A DNA stretch of 64,000 nt from Monomorium pharaonis. Lineage: Eukaryota > Arthropoda > Insecta > Hymenoptera > Formicidae. The stretch's first letter is position 1, and each line of letters opens with the position of its first letter. The DNA is taken from assembly GCF_013373865.1 (NCBI RefSeq), contig NC_050467.1:18560996-18624995 (forward strand), given 5' to 3'. Positions 15,201 through 27,005 of the stretch are shown here, one piece after another. The notes beneath the pieces are model-generated. The model ran no database searches. It worked only from the letters and a program-made list of their open reading frames with translations, and was not told the DNA's origin. The position numbers and the translations under genes were made by a program.

Positions 15201-18200
15201 TATCTTTTCAGGCTATGGAAAATGATTTTCAAATTATTTAATCTAATTTATGATCTGAAACAGAAGTTCAAAATAATATTACGTTGAGGAAACCTTATGA
15301 CACAGATTATCTAGAAATCTCAATTTCTTCATGTAATATATTTAAATATATACGCACTATTTATATACGCGTCGCTTACACGCATATACCTGCGTAAGAA
15401 GATTTGGATTTGGATTGAACGCCAAGTGAACGAGATTTAGGTTGAAAATAAAAAATCTGATGAATTATTCTATTTGGAGAGAACTGATTCTCGAAAATTC
15501 GTCGTAACACCTGCGATATGTACGGAATATATTGCGAACTTTCACGTGCATAAAATGCATCCACGGGAAAGCCGTATGTGCATGCGCCATGTGACGCATC
15601 TCTCCTTGCTGTCTCGAAGTCTCGATAATGGAAAAATTTGGCGATTCGAAACACTGCGCACATTCGTACGTGCAGCTATCTGAACGACGACTTTGGATAT
15701 GCCCACGCGTACTATTTCGAGTCCTATCATTATATAACCGAAAAGAACACGGGGTAAGGTGGTCGCAGAGAGACATAGACAAGGCATGTCACTGTTTCCG
15801 AGCCACTTCTTGACGGACGCGAAGAAATTCTCTCGCGACGTTTTCTCGCCTGACCAAATTAAACGCGCTTACTCAGCCGCGGCGCGTTGTGATATCAAAT
15901 GGAAAAAATGTCGCGCAGAATTTACTGTTGATGTTTTTGTGCAAATCGATCAGTTGAAAAAAATCACATCCGCAAATGTTTGTATACTAATCGTCGTTCT
16001 CGTACCTGGTAAATTTTAATTAAATCCGTACGAAGAAGCGATGACAAATATTTGAATATCGACGTTCTCGAATATCGTTATGAACACTAATGAGTGAACA
16101 TAGATTTATTTATCATGTTAGATCGATATTATATCTTTTATTAAATAAGGATGACGTTTTGCTTAATAAATCCAAAGAAAGAGAAAGAACGAGAGAGAAT
16201 TTATAAATTAATAACGTGATAGTAAATTAATTAATTTAGTTGTATGCATTTCTGTGAAATAACTTTGTTAATTTTTAGAGGTATATTTCAAGCTGCATAC
16301 ATAGACAATAAGTGAACGCATGTTTCCATGAAAACAACCTCTCTGGTTTCATTTGTGATTTTATCTGGATTATGGTTTGTTATTAATGATGATAGTTGTT
16401 AATGAGTCTCGCAGCATTGCTGCAAGCCAAGTGAGGGAATAATGAAAATGATTATTTTGGAGGAATGTAGCAGATATGGCGAATTGTATTTTTAAGCCCT
16501 AAATTTCGCGTGACCTCGGATTGCTAATGAGATTCGCATATATCGTCAATATTTAATTAGAAAATTCTTGAATGTTTGAATATAAATTGTTTAATATATT
16601 TTTTATGGAAGTCTTGGTTGTTACGATTTTAATGTTATTTGAAAACATCATATAATATAATCATCATTTCTTATTTGATTCGTATTTCATTATGAAAATG
16701 TTTCTTTTCGCATAAGAATTAAACTAATTATATATTAATATATATATTAATATAGATTAATAATTTTAATTCTGTTGTGAATATTTTACAAAGCAAAATA
16801 ATATTATTAAAAAATTTATTTTTTGCGTATTTCAGTAATATCAGAAAGATAAAATAAGGCATTCCTTTTTTAGTCTAATTTAAATACATAAAAAAACCTC
16901 TTTTCCGCTTATTTCATTTAATTGCCTTATTTAAATGAAAATTTAAATTGCTATTACTTGAGATAATAGATTTAATTATTCTAATTTATTGTAGCCCTGT
17001 CTTTGTCGGATTTGTCTCGTTAATTGTTCCATTTCAATTATTATTGAACGCATCATAATTCAGACGTAGTTTCGAAGCGCATGACAATACGTATGACAAA
17101 ATTATCTTATCTCTCTTCCCTATTGTTATTCTCTATTAAGTTCATATAGTTACTAGTTTAATTATATAAAGCATCATATTTGTAAGTACAATATTATCTT
17201 GATATTACATACTATTCAATCACAATTGTTATAATTTACAATCTGTATTAATTCTCTTGTACATACAAAATTGAGCGCTCATACATATTCCTAACACATT
17301 AAACTATTTATAAAATATTGATGATAATTCTATGAAACAGTTTAACTTGTTTGTGCAATATTGTTTAAGTAAAACAAGTAATTTATTTTTTAGCTAATTA
17401 CGTAATTACTTTTTAATTAAAACAGTTTTTTTGTTCTTTGCTTAGTTTTTCTTTCATTAAAAAAAATTTTTCTGTAATCATTCTTTCAATCGATATTGCT
17501 CCCAAAACAAAATTTTAGAAACATGATATTAATTTTTCTAATTTTTTTCGCAATTTCTAATTCTTGGGGGACAAATTCGTTATATAGGATTTTCATTTTT
17601 GATGGAGGTTACAGAGTTAAAGGGTCACCCCAATTTCTCAATTCTGTTGGTGCAGGGTAACCTTCGAGCGGTGCAACCAAATGGGTTGCAGTGATGCAGG
17701 CGCGGCGTCGCGACGCCAAAGTCGCGGTTTCGATTGCGCGTGGCGCTCCCGCTCGATATCCGCTGCGGCGAAATCGGTCATCTGGTTTCGCCGCCGTGGC
17801 AGACGTCGTCGTGCCGACGGTGGTGGCGGCCGCGACGGTGGTAGTGGTGGGAACAGCCTCCGTTTTATTTCTGTCACGGCCCCGTTGGGGCCGATCTCGG
17901 TGAGTGCGTTTCTTTTCGCGAGTCTCTCTCGCGTATACGAAGACCGTCAAACGACAACGACAACGACGACTACGACGACAGAGGCGACGGCGACAAAGAG
18001 TCGCGCGATGGAGGACAGTTACATGATACACAGACGTCGCAAGGCGTTTGCCAGGAAGCGTGAGAAGACGCCCGATCCCTCGTCAAGGGGTGCCGCATCA
18101 CGCATGGACGCTTCGGACGATGAGGACGAGGAGAGGCGTGCCAAAATGGAGAGGATGGCCGAGGAAACGGAGAAACTGGAGCACCAACAAAAGGAAAATA

Positions 18201-21200
18201 GACTGTCACAGCAGCTGAAGCAGGAGGCGCACTTGAAAGATACGGAGAACAAAGACAAGAAAGGGGAAAACCGGGAGCTTCGTCCCGCTAGAAGGAAGGA
18301 TAGGACTGACGCGAGGAATTCCGCGAATGTGGATGACATGATCGCAATTCGCGCCGAGGTGGCCGCCAAGTCGGCTGGGAATAGTTCGAAGACACGTGAA
18401 AATGACGTTGCATCTGCTGATGACAACAACACGCGACCGGTAAAGCAAGTAATTGAAGTAGCGAAGAGGCTTGATGATGATATTACCAGGAAAGACGTCA
18501 TCAGACCTGAAGTTGTTCAGGCGGTCAAGGATAGTGCTGTCCATGAATTCCATGACACGTCAAAGACATCGGAGGCGCCAAAAGAGACGAGGGAGGAGAC
18601 CGACAGGCCCGTCGAAATTCGCAAAATCGAAAGACGACTTAAAAGAAAGTCGAAGGAACGTGTGGAGAGATACAGCCGATCAACGGATTCCAGCGACGTG
18701 GATGATAAGAGCGAGTCGAATCGAAGGCGGACGAAATCGCCGGAGGCAATCAGATCCAGGGTGAAAAAGACGAGCGGAAGGAGTCGGGTCAGTGATCCGG
18801 AAGCGCTGAAAAGGGACGCCGAGAGATCTAATCGAGAGAAGAGATCATCGAGTCGACCGAAGCTGGAGGACGAGCAACGGATGAGAGATGACTCCGCGTC
18901 ACGTTCGAGACCTTACAGTCAGGCCGAGGACACGGACGAGGATCCGAAACTCGTGAAGAAGAGCGAGAATTTTTCAAAGAAATCTGCCGAGGAACGGATG
19001 GTGAAGAGGTCCTCGATCGAGATAAGGAAGCAGATCATTCCGCTGAGCAATGAAAGCCTGATCGAGGATTTCGCGAGGGCTCAGAGAGACTACCTGCTAA
19101 GGGAACGTAACATTCTGGACCCGGAAGTCGTGGACGAGTTTCAGGACACGGTTGAGGTTGGTTCCTTGAGAAGAAGGAGAAAGTTCAGTCTGGAGTACCG
19201 CGACAGCGAGCAAGAAGACACCGTTGAGAACGTAACGCAGTCTTCCGATGTAGCTGACAAGAAAAAATCATGGTTCTCTTGGTTGTCCTTCTGGCGCAGG
19301 AGCGCCGAAAAGGAGAAGAATGAAGATACCGAAGAGAAGAATATTGAGGACAAACCGGAGCCCGTTCCGAAAGTCGAGGAGATCAAAGTGGAGAAGCTAG
19401 AAGTAGAGAGAATTACACTATTGGACTTCTTTAGAGCCCTCGGAGACATCGTCAGCGAATTCAAGACTTTCGTGGCGCAGAATCCACGTGAGACCACGAT
19501 CATCAGGCGGCTACGTAATCGTTGCATAGCCGAGTTGTTGCTCGTGTTGATCTACTGCGGCCTCGGCGGTTTCATCTTCCGTTTTATCGAGGGCGCCTTC
19601 GAAACATTCTACAAATGCGGCGTGAAGCGCGTGAAGCGCGACTTCCTAGATACCTTGTGGAATTACAGTCACAATTTGAGGGAGGACGACTGGAAGAGTA
19701 TGGCGCGCAGGAAGCTGATGGAATTCGAGGAGCAACTTCATACAGCTCACGAAGCTGGTCTACATACGTACAGCGGTCAAAAGAGTTGGACTTTTCTGAA
19801 CGCGGTCGTGTACTGTCTCACTGTCATCACCACCATTGGTGAGAACACGTTTGCTTTAGGAGAGGTTCAAGGTGGAAGTAATCTTTTTAATCTGAAGAAG
19901 TCAACTTCTAATAGCCTTCTTTTATTTTTTAATACCGATGAGAAAATTTACGGATCCCGTATTGATTTTATGACACACGAATGCAATGAAATTCTGACAA
20001 TATACAATGCATTAAAAGAAAAATGCGCATGCACACCATCAGTGAAATAAAAATTAAATTTAAAAAAGCTAAAGCATTTATTTGAAATACATCTATCTCA
20101 ATTGTGTTTGATTAAAAACTAATAAAATAAAAATAAAAATTGAATTGCAAATCTAAAATTCCAATCTAAAATAATTTTATTGAAAAATTTACAATACTTT
20201 TTTTTACATTATGTTTTGAATTCTGTTTAAGTAACTTGTATCTACTGTTTATATCGTTTAGATCGCCAAGGCATGATAAATTTAGATCGTGGGTGAAAAA
20301 GCTTCAGAAGCCAGACATCGTTGACTTGCATTATGCAATGTGCTCAATGAGCATGATTTTTCCGATCTGATAATAAACTTGCAGATAAAGTACAACTGAA
20401 TTTAAGCTTAAGTTACACATTAATCGTATAAATTCATCATATAGATGAAATTGTTCAATTGGATTTCCTGAATTATACACCAAGGTAGTTATAGTTAGTT
20501 TGAAAACAACCGCTTTACCTTCGTTGAATAATCTAAACTTAGATTTTACTCGCGACGTGCGTAAACGTGCCGCTTTTGTAACGACGATTCAGAGGTCGAC
20601 GCAAACAAAATAAACTGTGACCATTACGGTTTTGTTTCGTATACGTCGTATAATTAAATTTGGCAATATAATCTTACATTATTTATAATAAAATAATGTA
20701 TAATTATATTATATATAATAGAATTGCATAATATGATTTTATTATATATTTATTATGTATTACATATTACATAAAAAATATATTAAATATATAGAATAGA
20801 GATTATCTCATGAATTTAAATTTTAATATGGCATTGCAACTGTTGAGCTAATTTTTTTTATCTCAGAATAAATAAACGGCATAAGTGAATGTATCAATAT
20901 TACCAGCTGCAGCTGATAAATTGAACGAAATTTCATTACAGGATATGGACATATTTCGCCAAGCACGGACGCGGGAAGAGCTATTACGATTGTATACGCC
21001 ATTTTCGGCATCCCGATGTTTCTCATCATTTTGGCCGACTTTGGTAAATTATTTACGCGCGGTATAAAGTTCCTGTGGGCATTCGTGAGGAGGCTGTACT
21101 ACACTGGCAGTTGCCGCAAAGTCCGTCGCACTGTACCCGTTCAGGTAAGATAATTTAATCAGTTTTGAGAAGATCAAAGAAGAAACTATAATTTCCGGGA

Positions 21201-22204
21201 ATTTCCAGAATCTTTATATATCTTCAATTCATAATATTGCGCATTTTCAGCATTTTGTGCCTGTTACTCTTTTTTCTTTTTATCTTTGATCGAGCTGTCT
21301 AATCGATTAACACTTTGTCTTGTGGAAATCACAGGAAATGATGAAAGGCGTGCAACTCGTTTACGATCTCGCGAAATTCCGTCGGCCCTCGCAAATGAAT
21401 CCAGAGGAAATCGAGGAGATTCAGAGGCAGCAGGCCCAGCAGCCGCAGACAGTCTTGAATATGGACGCCAACTTGCCGGACACGCCGGGTACGCCGACAT
21501 TGTCGACGTTCGCCGTCGATGACGAGTTCAATCTACCGATTTCGGTGGCGATCGTTATTCTCCTGGCTTATATCTTCATAGGAGCCACGGCATACACCTG
21601 GTGGGAGCCCTGGAACTTCTTCGAGAGCTTCTACTTCGTGTTCATCTCCATGAGCACTATCGGTTTTGGCGATTACGTGCCATCGGTAATTATTTTTTAA
21701 CATACGTCAGGGTCAAACCAGATAATTAATAATTAATGAATACTAAATAACACTCTTCGTAGACGAAAAATCGTAGATAAAAAATTGTATTGCGAGTTCT
21801 TCATCGACTTCGATTAGACATGTGTAATGATCGATGCAAATCGAGAGGTAAATCCTACGAAACTTAAATATTGATTAATAAGTTATTTGAGTAAAATTAG
21901 CGAAGTTACAATTAGTAGATTCGTCCAAGTAGAATTCTTAATTATTTATTATAATTCTTAGCCATGACTGCTATGTTAGGCTTCCTTGCAGAAATTTAAT
22001 ATTGGCAGTACTAAACCGACCAGTGATCAAATATTTATTTTTTTTGTTAGTGGTTTTGATACTACAAATCAAATAATTACTCACTGGCCATTTAATTTAA
22101 TACTACTTAGCATTCAATTTTTATAAGGGCCGCGCATAGGAATTCGTGAATTCCATTTGATTTGCTCTTAGCGCCTTTTTAAATTCTAATTTTATTTGCA
22201 ATAT

Positions 22205-22236
<32 letters not shown>

Positions 22237-23199
22237 TACAGTTTTCAATTTGTACGGCAAAACGATTATTAATTTACTCTCATGTTTTTTTTTCACGGTG
22301 GCGCGCAGATGGTAAGCTTTTTGACAAGGTTTCTCTCAAGGAGAAGCTGTATATCACCGTATACATGTATTCGTTGTTTCTCACTTAGCTTATTTTCTCT
22401 TGTTTCATTAATTAATCAAATCAATCTTAATTAATGAAATTACGAGTAACTGTGAGATCCACAATTCGCAAAACTTAATGGATTCATTGATTGATTGATT
22501 TAGAATCCCATATTCATGGTGTTTTCGATAGTATACCTGGTATTCGGCCTGGCACTCACATCCATGTGCATCAACGTCGTACAGGTGAGCGACAACAATT
22601 AAAAAAAAAAAGATAACAAATTAAAAAGACCAATATAAAGATATAAACTATCGATTTCTGTATACATACAATTATTTTTTTATTCCATCAATGTTTTATT
22701 TAATATTTTTTATATTCTTTTTGGGGATAACAACAAATTTTACTTTTTCTTAAATTTTAATATCTAATATTTAAGAAATGCCAATTGGAATATTTTTAAT
22801 TAGCAACTACAATCTCAGAATCTATCATTTAATTCTATATTTCTTCGACGTTATATTTATATTTATCTATTGATCAAAGATAATAAAATTATGTTAATTT
22901 AATGTCTGAAGATTAAAGTGCCAGTGATAGAAAAATATGTAGAACAATGCTCGTTAAATTTTGAAATCGAATTAATTTGCTTAATCGCGTGTTATCAGGT
23001 GATGCTCTCGGATTCGTTCAAGCAGGCGAGCCATAAGATCGGAGCCACAATCGGTTTCGAGGTCGCCGAGGATGACAACTCGGTGAAACCGGCGCCGCCA
23101 CCGCCGGTTGAGGTCGCGGACGTCCATATGAGCTCGAAGGAGTCTGAGAGCGGCCAGAAGATTGCGCCTAAGGCCAAGCAGGAGGACGTCGACTTATAG
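9289..23199 (+). CDS. Two-pore-domain potassium channel (K2P, TWiK-like), isoform A
   Basis: Exons: 9289-9570, 10820-10962, 13145-13356, 20942-21144, 21335-21685, 22504-22584, 22999-23199. All junctions keep phase and give about 490 residues. K2P subunits dimerise to form potassium leak channels in the plasma membrane. Visible features: a Pro/Tyr/Gln-rich cytoplasmic N-terminus; helix M1 near residues 105-128; an extracellular cap with one Cys (ELCDD); the first filter TTIGYG near 210-215, split between exons 3 and 4; M2 ending ILADFGKLF; M3 near 349-368; the second filter TIGFGD; M4 ending LALTSMCINVVQ; and a short tail with a proline run. The start MSNSPRV was chosen; an in-frame Met lies at 9250. 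The exact Drosophila or nematode orthologue was not resolved. The family call is certain; that exons 1-3 join the 20942 exon rests on phase and the completed filter. Confidence 0.88.
10963..13144 (+). other. Intron between K2P isoform A exons 2 and 3
   Basis: A 2.2-kb intron with a gtacgt donor and a ttgtag acceptor. It is AT-rich. No conserved coding segment, structured RNA or transposon was recognised. Frames at 12480-12933 are unrelated to any family I know. Confidence 0.6.
13357..17680 (+). other. Interval between the two alternative K2P 5' modules
   Basis: Mostly AT-rich intronic DNA. A CpG-richer patch at about 15370-16020 contains a TATA-like tatataa near 15732 and several overlapping open frames with no family resemblance; it could hold the promoter of isoform B. 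A 140-codon frame at 14414-14836 has no recognisable domain. A composition change near 17630 marks the start of the large isoform B exon. Confidence 0.4.
18008..23199 (+). CDS. Two-pore-domain potassium channel, isoform B with large alternative first coding exon
   Basis: A single long exon ending at 19838 encodes a second complete N-terminal module and can splice in phase 1 to the same 20942 exon used by isoform A; the later exons are shared. From the Met at 18008 the product is about 888 residues. About 500 residues are highly charged and rich in Arg, Ser, Glu and Asp, so probably disordered and cytoplasmic. Then come M1 (IAELLLVLIYCGLGGFIFRF, near residue 508), a cap with the Cys in YKCGVKR, and a pore helix ending VITTIG just before gtgaga. 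The frame is also open upstream to a Met at 17681, and an acceptor-like tgcag ends at 17655, so the true N-terminus is uncertain. Separate promoters would make this an alternative-promoter isoform; that is inference. Read through without splicing, the frame runs on to a stop at 20050. Confidence 0.82.
22309..22311 (+). other. Candidate 3-nt microexon in the K2P channel
   Basis: A pyrimidine-rich tract and gcgcag precede the single codon ATG, followed at once by gtaagc. Including it would add one Met between the post-filter VPS and the NPIFM that opens M4, without shifting frame. Skipping it gives the usual K2P spacing. Both splice signals look good, but a chance pairing is possible. Confidence 0.25.
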
Positions 23200-25935
23200 A
23201 TGCATTTCTTTCGGGAGGAACTTTTACGCGTCTCGATCGAGCGCTCACTCGAACTCTTTTTTTGAAATGCGTCGTTTGCCTCTATCTCTTTCTCTTGTTA
23301 TCTGGCCTTAAAAGAATAATTGTCCGTTGGCTTATGCAACGCAGCAGTGATACATGATAATTATTGCGGCACACGCATACAATTAATTCAAGCTTCGAAG
23401 GATAATGGCTGTCGGGATCGTCTTGGACCTGAGACCCGCAGAAAAATGCGAAAACAGTCGACTTTGGGATCTTTGACGCTTTCCAAGATTGAGTTTGTGT
23501 GTTGTGAATTTTGATCGGGTCTAATTAATCTGTCTCATGGGACTCAATACTTTTAAGTTGGATTGTGAATATCCAAGTTTCTCTTCGTCGACGCAAAGAC
23601 GATCCCGATCGTCTCGGCGGCGCTAGCAGAAAAATCTTCAAAGCACTGCACGTCCGTTTGTCCGTTGAAATTGCATTCGAATGTACATGTATTTTCGAAA
23701 AGCGTAAAAGTGCAAACTGGTGATTTTACGGAAACTGGAGATCTAATCGCGTTTGCCATCGCGATCGATGAATCCCCGAAGAGATGGGGCTCCAGACAAT
23801 GAGACAAAATTCATGTGTAAAATTTTTGAAATTCGTTTGTGGACAATTCAACGAAGACCTCGAAATGAATTTATTCGAAATAATACGCACAATTGTAATC
23901 AAATCGCGTCTTATCGGGCGAGTTTGCTCCGTAAACTGGCAATTCTAAAAGAAAGGATCTTTGATAAGAGATCATGCCAATAATGCAGCAGTGGAATACT
24001 ATGTTTAGTAACTGTTTCTTAATTAATTTGATTTTGTAACTTTGGACGTAAATTTAAAAATACAAGAGAACAATTTTTTAAAAGAATTTCATGATATATT
24101 TTATAAAATGCATATTTACAAATGTTTAATGAAATTTTATAATTAATATCATACAATCGTACAAAAATATATTTTTTTCTACTTTTTCTTATGTTCATAC
24201 ATTATTCCACAAAATTATTGGCAAATTTTTCCAATTTATGGTTAATCAAACGTTAAACGCCGTTACAGCGATATCTCCAGTGATAATAATATTAGGTACA
24301 ATGGACTGTGAGAACTTATTTTTGTTAAAATAGTACATCGAACAAACAAAGAAAACATCGCTATTTCGCTCTTGCCAAATCCTCGCGAGTAACAATACAT
24401 CTCGCGATTTATTTTTCGTAGTCTAGCGTCTATTGACAATAAATATAAGGAAAAAATATGATATTTTATAAATTCTATAGAGGTAATCGCGTAATTTTGC
24501 GATTTTTTTCTTCTAAGTTGACTTTTGTATGTTCACGAGATACAAAATTCGCAAGGAGATTCACTTTAAAAGTTTATCTTCGATTTGCGAATTTTAATCG
24601 TTTATCTGCGATAAATTCTGATTTCAACCACTGAGATTGTAAAAAGAAAGTAATATTCTAATATCCTTACGATATCCTCATATAAAAAAAGCATTGTTCT
24701 TTCTATATAAATTATGTGTGTTAATTCAGTGTGACGTGTCATCCCTACACTCACATTTAGAAAAATAAATTTAAATTAAAAAATTATGTTAAAAAATGAT
24801 TAAAAATGACATTTATTGTATATGCATTAAATTAATTTAATTAATTTTTAAAGTAAAATTAATATACAAAAAAGTTTGAAGTTTGTTAATCCTAATTTTG
24901 AAAATTAAACATTCAAAATTTTATAAAATAACAATTTTTTAAGTAATTGTTATAAATAAGTCGTTAGGATGTAATTGTAATAATAAAGGAATTAAATCTA
25001 CGGGTGAGCTTCGATTTTTACAATGGAGACAAAACACTCATGCCTTTTTAAAGATGAGATTATTTTTGTTAAACTCTACAGTAATTATATGACAAAGATT
25101 CTTGTGTGATATAGTTTATCTATAATTAAAATACACACACATACACACACACACACACATTGTTATTCAGCAGGATATTACTTTCTTCTATATGTTAAAA
25201 AAAAGCAAACGGTTTGATAAATGTATACCATTCTCGCATCATTTTAATACTCGTTGAAATTTAAGTCACTATAATTAGATATATTAATACTGTAATTATT
25301 ATTTATCGAATTTACCTACAAATAAATGTTTAAGACAGTCTACACAATCAGATTAATATCCGCTTTGTATTTTTTTATAAGTAATAATGTTAATTTTATC
25401 ATTTTTATTTAGTTTCTTTTTCTCATGTTTTCGATCAAGAGTTTCTTCTCTCAAAGATAACGTACATCGTCTTAAAATAGATAATATCGTTTTATAATAT
25501 TATAACACATTATATAGTTTTATAAGCTTTATAATTTTTTTCTTCTCGTTTTCAAGTTTTTCTTTCGAAATGTTTTGCACTTTTATAAAATAATTTATTT
25601 CTCTTAAAAAATGTTTAATAATTATGATCTTCATGTTTTTTTCTTGGTTTTGACCAATCTTTCTAAAAAATATTTTGTATTTTTTTGCAATAATTATTTT
25701 CTTTCTAAACACAGTAATTTTCTCTTTAAATAATTTCGATTATTCGATGCCTCGAGAAAGTGGTCGATATGACTCACATGCCTTTCTATTGTAAGGCTTT
25801 CTGTTGGCAATCCTACATCCAGGCGGAGTGTTGCTGTGTATGTTATCCAGTGGGGAATCAAGATGGCTGAAGGATGACAATATACAGCTGTCAACTGGTG
25901 CGAATGTGTAGCATTTTAAAGAAATTGGAGGGAAA
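23200..25935. other. K2P 3' UTR and intergenic region before WDR91
   Basis: The first several hundred bases after the stop are moderately GC-rich and probably K2P 3' UTR. A poly(A) signal AATAAA occurs at 24438-24443, among others. An (AC)n microsatellite lies at about 25132-25159. The rest is AT-rich with no supported gene. Confidence 0.5.
25859..25869 (+). promoter_or_regulatory. YY1/Pho-like AAGATGGC motif in the WDR91 5' leader
   Basis: The motif AAGATGGCTG lies about 70 bases upstream of the WDR91 start codon. YY1-type AAnATGGC elements often sit just downstream of the start site of TATA-less housekeeping genes. The motif is visible; its use is inferred. Confidence 0.3.
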
Positions 25936-26936
25936 ATGTCTCATATACAGTATGTAGACGAATTGGTAAAGGAGTACTTGCTGTTCAGAGGTTTCACTCA
26001 AACTTTGAAGGCTTTTGATAATGATCTGAAGGCGGAAAAAGAAAAGGGATTTAGGGTAAGGATGACTCTAGCAAAACAACAAAGTATCCAATTAAATAAG
26101 AGTTGCCTTATCGAGAGATCAAGACTCAGAATAATCGCGCGATACGTTCATCCTCACGTCATTGATTCTATCAGCTGTGCTTGGTTTATTCCGCTGTTGT
26201 ATATTTACTTATGTTCTTTACGCATAAACTGTTACACATGAATAGAAATATTTGTGAATTACATTAGATGAATTATATTAGTAAAAAATTATATATTGGA
26301 AAATAGCTTAATAATATTCGACAATGTTAATTAAACAGGTTGATAAAATAGTCGATCAATTAATGCAATACATATACAATTACGATCTGACGTCGTTGAG
26401 AGAGTTATGGGGACACTTAGACACTAGAATGTTTTGTCGATTGGAAAGCCACTTTACACCTGCGGTCAGAAAGCTAGAAAATGCTGTACTGAAGATGTAC
26501 TTGGTAAACGCAGCCTTGAATGGCAAGCAAGACAGGCTACATGAATTTTTCAACAAAATGACACCAGAGTTACAAGGTCACTCGGAATGGAAGGACTGGT
26601 TCGGTACGTATCCCTTGTTCATTTATGAATTTATAACACTGTGAATTTAGAAAATAAATTTTTACTTTTTGTGATACTACAGCACTCATTTTTATCAAAA
26701 ATCCTGAAGACAATCCAGCTTATGCAGTTCATTTTAGCAAGCAATGGCAAGATACTATGTTGGTATCCTTACACAATTTCCTCGCAACAATTTTTCAAGT
26801 AAGTGAAAAAACATTTTATCACAAAGCTAAAATTAATTTCTCTAGATATGTAATGGGTTTAACTTGAGAACCAAATAATCATTTTCTGATTGTTTCAATT
26901 TTTTACTTTTAATCTATTTTTTAGCTTATTATATTT

Positions 26937-27005
<69 letters not shown>

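Noticed and set aside
15734..16019. Open frame 15759-16019 as an extra alternative K2P N-terminus
   Set aside because: It has a gtaaat donor-like end, but no membrane helix or pore sequence and no resemblance to K2P proteins.
17681..18007. N-terminal extension of isoform B from the Met at 17681
   Set aside because: The frame is open, but the translation (Gly, Arg and Thr runs) looks like translated 5' UTR. I preferred the Met at 18008 but cannot exclude the extension.
17609..18553. Long minus-strand frames opposite the large K2P exon
   Set aside because: They mirror the repetitive, charged codons of the plus-strand exon; the Ser/Phe/Leu-rich translations are shadows.
26940..27001. GT repeat as a CRISPR-like or telomeric array
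   Set aside because: Uniform dinucleotide repeat with no spacers; a simple microsatellite in an intron.
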